From the NCBI GenBank assembly GCA_024276455.1, contig JAJRXE010000281.1, positions 1 to 5,147 of the forward strand: DNA of 5,147 nucleotides, written 5' to 3'. Shown piece after piece: positions 1 to 5,147 of the stretch (its first letter is position 1; the number at the start of each line of letters is the position of its first letter). The notes beneath the pieces were generated by a model that searched no databases, had not been told where the DNA came from, and saw nothing but the letters and a program-made list of their open reading frames with translations. This DNA comes from Calditrichota bacterium. GTDB taxonomy: Bacteria; Calditrichota; Calditrichia; RBG-13-44-9. Made by a program: the position numbers and the translations under genes.

Positions 1-746
1 AGAGTGTCCACCAGGTTCTTTTCGTAGGCATCCCGAAGGTAATAAAGGCCGTAATCAACCAAAGCAGCGGCTTCCTGTTCACTGAGGTGCCGTCCATCGG
101 CAATCGCCCCAATGTAGCGTTGGTAGTAGTCATCTAAAATAGCATTCAATACTTCCCGGGATGGTTCGGAAAGGGTTTTTCGGGTAAAAATGTTCGGGGC
201 ATCTTTATATTTTCCGTGAGCCACCACGTCCACTTGAATGCCCAATTTGTCCAGGGTTCCTTTTAAAAAATAAGACTTCGCCGTTAAACCGTCGATGATT
301 AAATACCCGTTGGGAGAACCAAAAATCACATCGGCTGCAACCGAAAGATAATATTCTTTGTTTCCCGCCATTTCCAGATAGGCGTACACCGGTTTCCCAC
401 TTTCTTTAAATTGCATCAGCGCGTCACGCAATTCCTCCACTTTCGCCCAACCAATCGAGCTAATGTAGGGGCGAATAATAATACCGTCGATCTTGGGGTC
501 CATTTTGGCTTTGCGGATGCAATGCAGTAGCCCGTCCATGGAAGGCATTTCGCCGACAAATAGTTTGGTGATCGGATCTTCTACTGCCCGGTCGTTTATG
601 TCTCCATAAATATTTAGTTCCAGATAGCTGTGCCGCGCAATGGACGGTGTGGCTTCAAAAAAACTGGTAAAAAATAGGTAATAAAAAACGCCAATTACCA
701 GAAAAATACCGACTACCAATAATGTTGTTTTCGCCCAACCCTTCAT
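1..746 (-). CDS. sppA: Signal peptide peptidase SppA, 67K type, N-terminal part (3' end beyond window)
   Basis: Membrane-bound S49 serine protease that degrades signal peptides left in the membrane. The visible part is 248 codons plus two bases. A hydrophobic anchor spans about residues 5-27. A ClpP/crotonase-like S49 domain follows, with the segment GKYKDAP at 178-184. K181 in it matches the catalytic lysine of E. coli SppA (K209). At the site where short 36K-type enzymes carry the serine (SGGYY), this protein has NKEYY (129-133). It therefore lacks a local nucleophile, as expected for the N-domain of a tandem 67K enzyme whose serine sits in the C-domain, outside the window. The ATG at 746 follows GGGGAG about eight bases upstream. 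It lies 36 bases after the nucleoside transporter and is probably cotranscribed. Family call is from remembered alignment; I am fairly sure of it. Confidence 0.87.
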   Translation of the reverse strand, partial: MKGWAKTTLLVVGIFLVIGVFYYLFFTSFFEATPSIARHSYLELNIYGDINDRAVEDPITKLFVGEMPSMDGLLHCIRKAKMDPKIDGIIIRPYISSIGWAKVEELRDALMQFKESGKPVYAYLEMAGNKEYYLSVAADVIFGSPNGYLIIDGLTAKSYFLKGTLDKLGIQVDVVAHGKYKDAPNIFTRKTLSEPSREVLNAILDDYYQRYIGAIADGRHLSEQEAAALVDYGLYYLRDAYEKNLVDT

Positions 747-782
747 TGAACCACTCCCCTGTTTTACCTGCTTACTTTGGAT

Positions 783-2294
783 TTACAATGAAATTAACAC
801 CCCGGCAATTGTAGCGGTCATAAAAGTAGCGAGAGATCCTCCCAAAACCGCTTTCAGTCCGAACCGGGCTAAATCAGCACGTCGATTGGGGGCGATTCCC
901 CCAATACCGCCAATTTGAATGGCAATGGAAGAAAAATTGGCGAATCCACACAGTGCATAGGTGGAAATAATTCGCGCTTTTTCGGAAAGCAAACCGGCGT
1001 GGACCATTTTACCCAGATCGACGTACGCAATGAACTCATTAATAACGATTTTTTCTCCGATGAGCGAACCGACTTTAATGGCGTCGTTCCAGGGAACGCC
1101 GATGACCCAGGACAGCGGCGACAGCAAATACCCCAGGATGAGATTTAGATTCAACGGCTTGCCCACGGCGGCATTAAAACCGGTTAACCCGCCGATGCCT
1201 TCCAGAATGTAGTTAATCATCGCAATGAGGGCAATGAACGCCAGCAGCATGGCGGCTACATTAAGCGCTAATTTTAAACCATCCGCCGCCCCGGTAGCGG
1301 CCGCATCAATCACATTTGCCGCTGTTCGTTCGATTTTTAATTTTACGCTCCCTTTTGTTTCCGATTCTTCCACCTCCGGATAAAGGATTTTTGCTACCAC
1401 CATGGTTGCCGGTGCCGCCATAATGCTGGCCGAAAGCAGGTGTTTGGCGTAAAAAATCTGCATCTGCGGGTCGGATCCGCCCAGAATATTCACATAGGCG
1501 GCCAACACGCCTCCGGCAATGGTGGCCATTCCACCCACCATTAGCGTTAGCAATTCCGATTGCGTCATTCCCGCCACGTAGGGTCTGACCACCAGCGGTG
1601 CTTCGGTTTGGCCAATAAACACGTTGGCAGCCACCGAGAGCGACTCCGCCCCGCTTACCCGCATGGCTTTGGCCATGACCCAGGCCATTCCCTGAACAAT
1701 TTTCTGCATAATGCCAAGGTGGTACAGCACACTCATTAAGGAGGAGAAAAAAATAATGGTGGGGAGCACCTGAAAGGCAAAAATAAACCCAAACCCTTTG
1801 TTTTGTAGGTCCATTGGGAAAACCTTGTCAAAATCGTTCTGGGAGGAAAGCACTCCGAAAACGAAACGGGCGCCATCGAAGGTAAAATTAATGACCGTGA
1901 CAAAGAACGTACTCACCGCTTCAAAAACTTCTTCGCCTCCGGGGAGAAATACTTTTTCGTTGCTAAACAGAGAGAAAACAAAAATGAACAAAAAAAGTAC
2001 GGTCAGCACCCCAAATACAACCGGCAACAGCTTTTGTTTTATCTCCGCTGCCAACAATCGAGCTCGAAAACGGTAAGAAAAATAGGCAGTCAGAAGGGTG
2101 AGCACAAAGAACAACGCCGCACGGGGCACATAAACACCCGGCACCAGCAAAACGAAAACGGCAAAAACTAATTGCAACGAAATTCCGGTTATTACCAGGC
2201 GCCAATCGATTGCTTTACGATTATTCGAGAAGACATAGGCCACCCCAATAAGCACTGCCAGGCCAAATACACCAAAGAGCAAATCCGCAATCAT
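783..2294 (-). CDS. nupC: Concentrative nucleoside transporter (CNT/NupC family), enlarged
   Basis: Inner-membrane, cation-coupled nucleoside importer of 503 residues; characterised bacterial CNTs such as E. coli NupC and Vibrio vcCNT have about 400-420. Core signatures are intact: GFIFAFQVLPTIIFF (169-183), the substrate motif QTEAP (229-233), GGMATIAGG (254-262), INEFIAY (418-424) and GFANFSSIAI (450-459). Counterparts of vcCNT ligand and sodium residues are visible: N224, Q229, T230, E231, E420, N453, S456; vcCNT S183 is T258 here. Relative to vcCNT there is an insertion of about 60-65 residues around 54-120. It adds two hydrophobic stretches (about 57-73 and 89-110) flanking a basic segment (75-88). 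The start ATG overlaps the tdk stop as ATGA and has AAAGGAG eight bases upstream, so translation is probably coupled. Nucleoside specificity (uridine, thymidine or broader) cannot be read from sequence. Confidence 0.95.
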   Translation of the reverse strand: MIADLLFGVFGLAVLIGVAYVFSNNRKAIDWRLVITGISLQLVFAVFVLLVPGVYVPRAALFFVLTLLTAYFSYRFRARLLAAEIKQKLLPVVFGVLTVLFLFIFVFSLFSNEKVFLPGGEEVFEAVSTFFVTVINFTFDGARFVFGVLSSQNDFDKVFPMDLQNKGFGFIFAFQVLPTIIFFSSLMSVLYHLGIMQKIVQGMAWVMAKAMRVSGAESLSVAANVFIGQTEAPLVVRPYVAGMTQSELLTLMVGGMATIAGGVLAAYVNILGGSDPQMQIFYAKHLLSASIMAAPATMVVAKILYPEVEESETKGSVKLKIERTAANVIDAAATGAADGLKLALNVAAMLLAFIALIAMINYILEGIGGLTGFNAAVGKPLNLNLILGYLLSPLSWVIGVPWNDAIKVGSLIGEKIVINEFIAYVDLGKMVHAGLLSEKARIISTYALCGFANFSSIAIQIGGIGGIAPNRRADLARFGLKAVLGGSLATFMTATIAGVLISL

Positions 2295-2917
2295 TGAGAG
2301 GACTCCTTTGTATTTTCCCGGGAGGATCGTTTCAGTTTAATGGTCCCATTATTATCTTTTTCCGGCGGTTCGAAGCAGTTTCGGCAACGGGCTTCGTAAA
2401 TATCCGCAGCACCAACCACAACCCGATCTTTGTCCGCTGATTTGCGTTGGGTATGGTTGGCCGGATTTCCGCACACCACACAAATGGCATGGGTCTTGGT
2501 AATGTATTCCGCCACCGCCAGCAACTGCGGAATCGGTTCGAACGGCTCTCCCCGGTAATCCTGGTCCAGTCCCGCCACAATGACCCGCTTACCCATGTTA
2601 GCCAGCTTCTGGCAGACGGTTACCAGATCGTTGTCAAAAAACTGCGCTTCGTCAATTCCCACTACCTGCGCTTCCAGCGAATTTTCCAGAATTTCCCAGG
2701 CATTTTCCACCACTTGGGAAGGAATCTTTAATTCACTATGGGAAACGATGTGGTCTTCGCTGTAACGCGTATCGATTTTAGGTTTGAAAATAGCCACTTT
2801 TTGCCGTGCAATAAGCGCACGACGTAAGCGACGAATTAACTCTTCTGTTTTTCCGCTGAACATGCTCCCACAAATCACCTCAATCCAACCGGTATTTCGA
2901 TGCACAATGGGTAACAT
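2291..2917 (-). CDS. tdk: Thymidine kinase, type II (tetrameric, zinc-binding)
   Basis: Cytosolic enzyme of 208 residues that phosphorylates thymidine (and deoxyuridine) to the monophosphate with ATP, in pyrimidine salvage. The Walker A loop GSMFSGKT lies at 17-24. The DEAQFF motif (89-94) carries the catalytic glutamate E90. GLDQDYRGEPF (116-126) is the conserved segment before the lasso loop. The structural zinc site has two CxxC pairs, C146/C149 and C178/C181. YEARC (174-178) is the usual thymidine-binding region. All key residues are present and the length is normal. The C-terminus ends in a short charged tail (about 185-208). The ATG has GGAGG about six bases upstream. Its stop overlaps the transporter start by four bases, tying salvage phosphorylation to uptake. 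It lies 110 bases after udk; I see no good terminator or promoter in that gap. Confidence 0.97.
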   Translation of the reverse strand: MLPIVHRNTGWIEVICGSMFSGKTEELIRRLRRALIARQKVAIFKPKIDTRYSEDHIVSHSELKIPSQVVENAWEILENSLEAQVVGIDEAQFFDNDLVTVCQKLANMGKRVIVAGLDQDYRGEPFEPIPQLLAVAEYITKTHAICVVCGNPANHTQRKSADKDRVVVGAADIYEARCRNCFEPPEKDNNGTIKLKRSSRENTKESSQ

Positions 2918-2969
2918 TTCTTCCCTCCGGAATTAATACATGATTTCCCTACCGAACTTTTAGAATCAC

Positions 2970-3029
2970 TTAATCAGACGGCTGGTCATCGGGGAGAATG
3001 CCCGACATCCCGTCTTCGGTGAACCGTTC
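2970..3029 (-). other. Protein-like +1-frame tail just after the udk stop
   Basis: Skipping one base at the udk stop (GAA TGA A) opens a 19-codon frame reading ERFTEDGMSGILPDDQPSD before TAA. It is acidic and looks more protein-like than the other frames, but it is short. It has no recognisable slippery site or start codon of its own at the right place. It may be chance, a relic of a longer udk C-terminus, or a sequencing-derived frame break. The rest of the 110-base gap down to tdk contains only the tdk ribosome binding site and a weak TCGGG/CCCGA stem (2989-3005) without a U-run. Confidence 0.2.
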
Positions 3030-3651
3030 ATTCCATGAGCAGGCGTTCAATTTTGCTTTTAACAATATCGATGGCAATCACATTTTTACCCCCGTGGGGA
3101 ATGATTAAATCCGCGTACCGTTTCGAGGGCTCCACGAATTGCAGGTACATGGGACGAACCGTTTCTTCATACTGTTTAATCACCGAATCGACACTGCGGC
3201 CGCGCTCGTGAATATCGCGCTTTAAACGGCGGATAAAGCAAATATCAGGGGGAGTATCGATGTAAATCTTAATGTCCATCATTTCCCGCACTTCCGGAAC
3301 AGCCAGAATCAAAATTCCTTCCAGAATAATGATTTGATGAGGACCAACTCGCCGGGTTTCTTTCTTACGGCTGTGGGTTTTAAAATCGTAGATCGGGTGT
3401 TCAATCGACTCGCCCCTTAAGAGACGATGCAAGTGATCGATGAGCAGGTTGTGGTCGAAGGCGTCCGGATGGTCGAAATTGTAGCGAACACGTTCTTCAA
3501 AAGGGAGGTAGGACAAATCTTTGTAATACGAATCTTCTTGAAGAATCACCACCTTTTCGGAGCCCAGCAATTCGTAAAGGGTATTTGCCACCAGGGTTTT
3601 GCCAGAACCACTGGCACCTGAGATTCCAATTAAAATCCCTTTCTTTTTCAT
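3028..3651 (-). CDS. udk: Uridine kinase (uridine/cytidine kinase)
   Basis: Cytosolic P-loop kinase of 207 residues that converts uridine and cytidine to UMP and CMP in pyrimidine salvage. Walker A GASGSGKT is at 12-19. The DSYYKD segment (40-45) contains the probable catalytic base D40. NFDHPDAFD (58-66), YDF (88-90) and EGIL (111-114) are standard family motifs. The arginine-rich lid RRLKRDIHERGR is at 141-152, and FVEPSKRYADLIIP (172-185) closes the fold. Length matches bacterial Udk. The start ATG directly precedes the KKKGILIGISG strand expected at the N-terminus. Its Shine-Dalgarno site is weak (GAGAG, about nine bases upstream). It is the first gene of the salvage run and lies downstream of the tRNA pair on the same strand, so it may receive read-through from the tRNA promoter as well as its own. 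Confidence 0.96.
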   Translation of the reverse strand: MKKKGILIGISGASGSGKTLVANTLYELLGSEKVVILQEDSYYKDLSYLPFEERVRYNFDHPDAFDHNLLIDHLHRLLRGESIEHPIYDFKTHSRKKETRRVGPHQIIILEGILILAVPEVREMMDIKIYIDTPPDICFIRRLKRDIHERGRSVDSVIKQYEETVRPMYLQFVEPSKRYADLIIPHGGKNVIAIDIVKSKIERLLME

Positions 3652-3680
3652 GCGGAAACTCTCACAAGTTTGTCTTCACA

Positions 3681-3708
3681 ATTTTAATGGTGATTAAAAT
3701 AAAAACAA
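3681..3708 (-). promoter_or_regulatory. Possible sigma70-type promoter for udk
   Basis: On the minus strand TTGTTT (3708-3703) is followed after 16 bases by TAAAAT (3686-3681), a five-of-six match to the -10 consensus. Transcription would begin near 3674, giving a leader of about 23 bases before the udk ATG. The -35 box matches only in its first three bases and the region is AT-rich, so a chance match is quite possible. Confidence 0.4.
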
Positions 3709-3757
3709 ATATCGTAAAAAACCACTATCAAAAAAATATGTTACACGATCATCATCA

Positions 3758-3805
3758 TGGTTAAGGAGGCAAAAATGGATTGGAAGTTTAGTGCGGTTGG
3801 TTAAG
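3758..3805. repeat. 8-base direct repeat TGGTTAAG beside tRNA-Cys
   Basis: TGGTTAAG occurs at 3758-3765 and again at 3798-3805, 40 bases apart. The second copy ends three bases before the tRNA-Cys 3' end. It brackets the small plus-strand ORF. The length is compatible with a short target duplication or a deletion scar, but also with chance. Confidence 0.3.
3775..3804 (+). CDS. Nine-codon ORF with ideal ribosome binding site (leader peptide or gene remnant)
   Basis: The plus strand carries AAGGAGG (3763-3769), five bases before an ATG that opens the peptide MDWKFSAVG and stops at TAA three bases before the tRNA-Cys gene. This is the strongest Shine-Dalgarno match in the window, stronger than that of udk. 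An in-frame ATG at 3757 would extend it to 15 residues. It faces the opposite way to udk and the tRNAs, so no neighbouring gene uses the site. It could be a leader peptide, a truncated gene start left after a rearrangement at the tRNA, or coincidence. No function is assigned. Confidence 0.25.
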   Translation: MDWKFSAVG

Positions 3806-3807
3806 AG

Positions 3808-3880
3808 AGGCGCCGGCCGGATTCGAACCGGCGAATAGAGGTTTTGCAGACCTCCCCCTTAGCCACTTGGGTACGGCGCC
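3808..3880 (-). tRNA. tRNA-Cys (anticodon GCA)
   Basis: A complete 73-nucleotide cloverleaf reads on the minus strand. The acceptor GGCGCCG pairs with CGGCGCC, and the D stem CCC/GGG has three pairs. The anticodon stem GAGGT/ACCTC encloses CTGCAAA, with anticodon GCA at 3847-3845. The T arm is GCCGG-TTCGAAT-CCGGC. The unpaired discriminator is U, a cysteine identity feature. CCA is not encoded and must be added after transcription. Nineteen of the twenty stem pairs are G-C. It is the second gene of a unit with tRNA-Ala, 23 bases downstream of it. Confidence 0.98.
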
Positions 3881-3903
3881 GTACCATTCAATCTCTCTCT
3901 GTG

Positions 3904-3976
<73 letters not shown>

Positions 3977-3994
3977 ATCTCAAATTGCGCAGCA

Positions 3995-4023
3995 AATTTA
4001 ATAAACCTCTCTTGCTTTGTCAA
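3995..4023 (-). promoter_or_regulatory. Sigma70-type promoter of the tRNA-Ala/tRNA-Cys unit
   Basis: On the minus strand a perfect -35 box TTGACA (4023-4018) is followed by a 17-base spacer and the -10 box TAAATT (4000-3995, four of six). Upstream is an A/T-rich stretch (about 4024-4040) resembling an UP element. Downstream the discriminator TGCTGCGC is GC-rich, as in stable-RNA promoters under growth-rate or stringent control. The expected start near 3988 leaves about a 12-base leader before tRNA-Ala. Confidence 0.75.
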
Positions 4024-4038
4024 TACTTTTATACTTTA

Positions 4039-4061
4039 TTTCGGTTCCAGGATTTCCGAAA
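4039..4061. promoter_or_regulatory. Small palindrome TTTCGG/CCGAAA in the divergent intergenic region
   Basis: TTTCGG (4039-4044) and CCGAAA (4056-4061) form a six-base inverted repeat around an 11-base centre. It lies just upstream of the tRNA -35 box and about 100 bases before the plus-strand ATPase gene. It could be a protein-binding site or a weak hairpin; no U-run follows it on either strand that would make it a terminator. Confidence 0.2.
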
Positions 4062-4125
4062 ATGAATTTAGTAACTTGTTTTAGTTTTTATTAACAAAAT
4101 CACATTTGAAACTTTATTTTCATCT

Positions 4126-4131
4126 TATATT
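4126..4131 (+). promoter_or_regulatory. -10-like box upstream of the RsbW-like gene
   Basis: TATATT is a five-of-six match to TATAAT. The best -35-like element, TTGAAA (4106-4111), is only 14 bases away, too close for a standard sigma70 promoter. Read differently, TTTG (4105-4108) with 17 bases to TATATTTA loosely resembles a Bacteroidota-type promoter. If transcription starts just after 4135, the GTG at 4135 could not be the start codon, which favours the ATG at 4162. Confidence 0.25.
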
Positions 4132-4145
4132 TAGGTGGTAAACAC

Positions 4146-4152
4146 AGGGAGA
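4146..4152 (+). promoter_or_regulatory. Ribosome binding site deciding the start at 4162
   Basis: AGGGAGA ends about ten bases before the ATG at 4162. The upstream GTG at 4135, which would add nine residues, has no Shine-Dalgarno match. A TTG at 4156 is closer to this site but is less likely than the ATG. Confidence 0.5.
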
Positions 4153-4161
4153 TTGTTGACG

Positions 4162-5055
4162 ATGGAAGAGAACAGGTACATACTCCTAATTAATCCCCAC
4201 AGCCCCAACGTTCGTAAGGTTTACGAGCATTTGAAAAAGAAAAAATTTCCCGTCAAATTAGTTGCCGACTGGCAGGAAGCCATGAGTGTTATTTTTCAGA
4301 ATCCCATTGGCCTTACCATTTGTCTGGCAAAAGATTATTCAAAAATCGTCCAGGAATTCCGTCGCTACAATTACCAGGGGAGCTTCATTGCCCTGTTGGA
4401 TTCCGCTTCGAACATCAGCGACAACGGTAAAGGAACCATTCCCCACGTGATTAAAGATTTTTCCGATCTCTCCAAAATTGAACTTCTGGTGTCGATTTTG
4501 TTCTCCGATAATCACAAACGGAGCATCATGTTAAGCCCTCTGGTGCAATGGAAAGAGAATTACTCCCTGACCATCCCGAGCGATTTTCTCTACATCGACC
4601 GGGCAATCTCTTACTTATTAAAGAAAATCACCTTCACCAAAGCCACTTACTTTTGCATCAACTCCATTCGCATGTCCCTTGCCGAGGCCCTCTCCAACGC
4701 CATCGACCATGGAAATCGGCAGGACATTTCCAAAAAGGTTTACATCCGAATGGAGATTACAAAAAAGTACGTCAAAATCACCATTCGGGACGAGGGAGAA
4801 GGATTCGATTTCAAGAAACAGATGGCCGACTTAACGGAGCTCAACAAACGCTACAGCGAGCGGGGTCGCGGGCTCTACATCATTCACCAATTCATGGACG
4901 AAGTGGAATTTAAGCCCCCCGGGAACACCATTGTAATGAAGAAATACCTTTTCCAGCGGAACAACCAGTTTACCTGTAAACAGAACAAGGAACACGTTCA
5001 GACGAGTTCGGTGCAAACCAAGCGAAAGGATTTAACGGCGGAAAGGAAAAAGTAA
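4162..5055 (+). CDS. RsbW/SpoIIAB-like ATPase with N-terminal receiver-like domain
   Basis: A 297-residue soluble protein. Residues about 133-265 form a GHKL ATPase domain of the HATPase_c_2 (RsbW/SpoIIAB) class. The N box has E175, N179 and HGN at 183-185. The G1 box is RDEGEGF (209-215). The G2 box is RGRGLYIIHQFMDEVEF (234-250). Known relatives are serine kinases or anti-sigma factors acting on a sigma factor or a STAS-domain partner. Residues 5-115 show a receiver-like strand/helix pattern: LLIN (8-11), LTICLA (51-56), FIALLDS (75-81), and VIKDF (96-100), whose lysine sits where receivers carry the K-P/D-F motif. The acidic pair and phosphoacceptor Asp are missing, so phosphorylation is unlikely. 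The tail (265-297) is lysine/glutamine-rich. No sigma factor or STAS gene is visible. A GTG at 4135 is an alternative start. The ATPase domain is secure; the receiver call is inference. Confidence 0.9.
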   Translation: MEENRYILLINPHSPNVRKVYEHLKKKKFPVKLVADWQEAMSVIFQNPIGLTICLAKDYSKIVQEFRRYNYQGSFIALLDSASNISDNGKGTIPHVIKDFSDLSKIELLVSILFSDNHKRSIMLSPLVQWKENYSLTIPSDFLYIDRAISYLLKKITFTKATYFCINSIRMSLAEALSNAIDHGNRQDISKKVYIRMEITKKYVKITIRDEGEGFDFKKQMADLTELNKRYSERGRGLYIIHQFMDEVEFKPPGNTIVMKKYLFQRNNQFTCKQNKEHVQTSSVQTKRKDLTAERKK

Positions 5056-5147
5056 AATCAATTTGAAAATGCGAAGAATCAGTTCCCAGTTGCTGTAAAT
5101 GTAAATCACTGCCGAAATAATTGTTAGCAAGGTGACAATAATCATGG
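5032..5147 (-). CDS. C-terminal end of a membrane protein, possibly a CDP-alcohol phosphatidyltransferase (PgsA-like)
   Basis: An open minus-strand frame enters from the right edge and ends at TAA (5034-5032), giving the last 37 residues. It begins with a hydrophobic segment (MIIVTLLTIISAVIYIY), then NWELILRIFKLI and a short basic end. The pattern TIIS followed four residues later by Y and then N-W resembles the final helix of phosphatidylglycerophosphate synthases (typically TxxSGxxYxxxN). The conserved CDP-alcohol motif D-G-x2-A-R is outside the window, so identity is tentative. It overlaps the last 24 bases of the plus-strand ATPase gene tail to tail. Confidence 0.5.
   Translation of the reverse strand, partial: MIIVTLLTIISAVIYIYSNWELILRIFKLILLFPFRR

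Noticed and set aside
915..2076. Plus-strand open frames opposite the transporter
   Set aside because: They lie antisense to a well-conserved transporter, show no recognisable motifs, and are explained as codon-bias shadows.
2989..3005. Stem TCGGG/CCCGA between udk and tdk as a terminator
   Set aside because: Only five pairs, and no U-run follows it on the minus strand, so it would not terminate transcription intrinsically.
3716..3736. A-runs (T-runs on the minus strand) after tRNA-Cys as an intrinsic terminator
   Set aside because: I could find no stable GC-containing hairpin directly before either T-run; the imperfect ATCGTAA/TTACACGAT pairing around 3711-3749 needs a bulge and surrounds the T-runs rather than preceding them.
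4135..4161. GTG at 4135 as the start of the RsbW-like protein
   Set aside because: It has no Shine-Dalgarno site and may lie upstream of the transcription start, whereas the ATG at 4162 has AGGGAGA in front of it and directly precedes the first beta strand.

Overview
This window is mid-GC bacterial chromosome that looks like ordinary core genome. There are no transposases, phage genes or CRISPR repeats. The lineage cannot be fixed from sequence alone. The coding style is mostly conventional: Shine-Dalgarno sites are clear on the three downstream minus-strand genes and weak on udk. A sigma70-type promoter precedes the tRNAs. Both tRNA genes lack an encoded CCA. A 67K-type SppA and a sodium-type CNT transporter fit a Gram-negative-like bacterium, perhaps of the FCB/Calditrichota kind, but this is a low-confidence inference. 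The almost all-GC stems of the tRNA-Cys would fit a warm-adapted host.

Left part (1-3651, all minus strand): read in transcription order there are a uridine kinase (udk), a type II thymidine kinase (tdk), a concentrative nucleoside transporter of the CNT/NupC family, and the N-terminal 248 residues of a 67K-type signal peptide peptidase (SppA) that runs off the left edge. tdk and the transporter overlap by ATGA, and the transporter and sppA are 36 bases apart. udk is separated from tdk by 110 bases. The first three genes form a coherent pyrimidine nucleoside salvage set: the transporter imports nucleosides, and Udk and Tdk trap them as monophosphates. SppA appears to be a functionally unrelated passenger.

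Middle (3652-4161): a two-gene tRNA unit on the minus strand, tRNA-Ala(GGC) then tRNA-Cys(GCA), driven by a promoter with a perfect TTGACA box and 17-base spacer. Between udk and tRNA-Cys lies an AT-rich gap. It holds a likely udk promoter and, on the plus strand, a 9-codon ORF with an ideal ribosome binding site. The remaining AT-rich stretch (4024-4161) contains a small palindrome and the leader of the next gene.

Right part (4162-5147): one plus-strand gene encodes an RsbW/SpoIIAB-type GHKL ATPase fused behind what looks like a receiver-like domain without its phosphoacceptor aspartate. Its last codons overlap, tail to tail, the 3' end of a minus-strand gene entering from the right edge. 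The last 37 residues of that gene resemble the end of a CDP-alcohol phosphatidyltransferase (PgsA-like).

The observations most worth a second look are the pseudo-receiver/RsbW fusion, an apparent two-helix insertion in the nucleoside transporter, and the salvage cluster with its coupled genes. I did not find convincing evidence for a wholly new multi-gene system.
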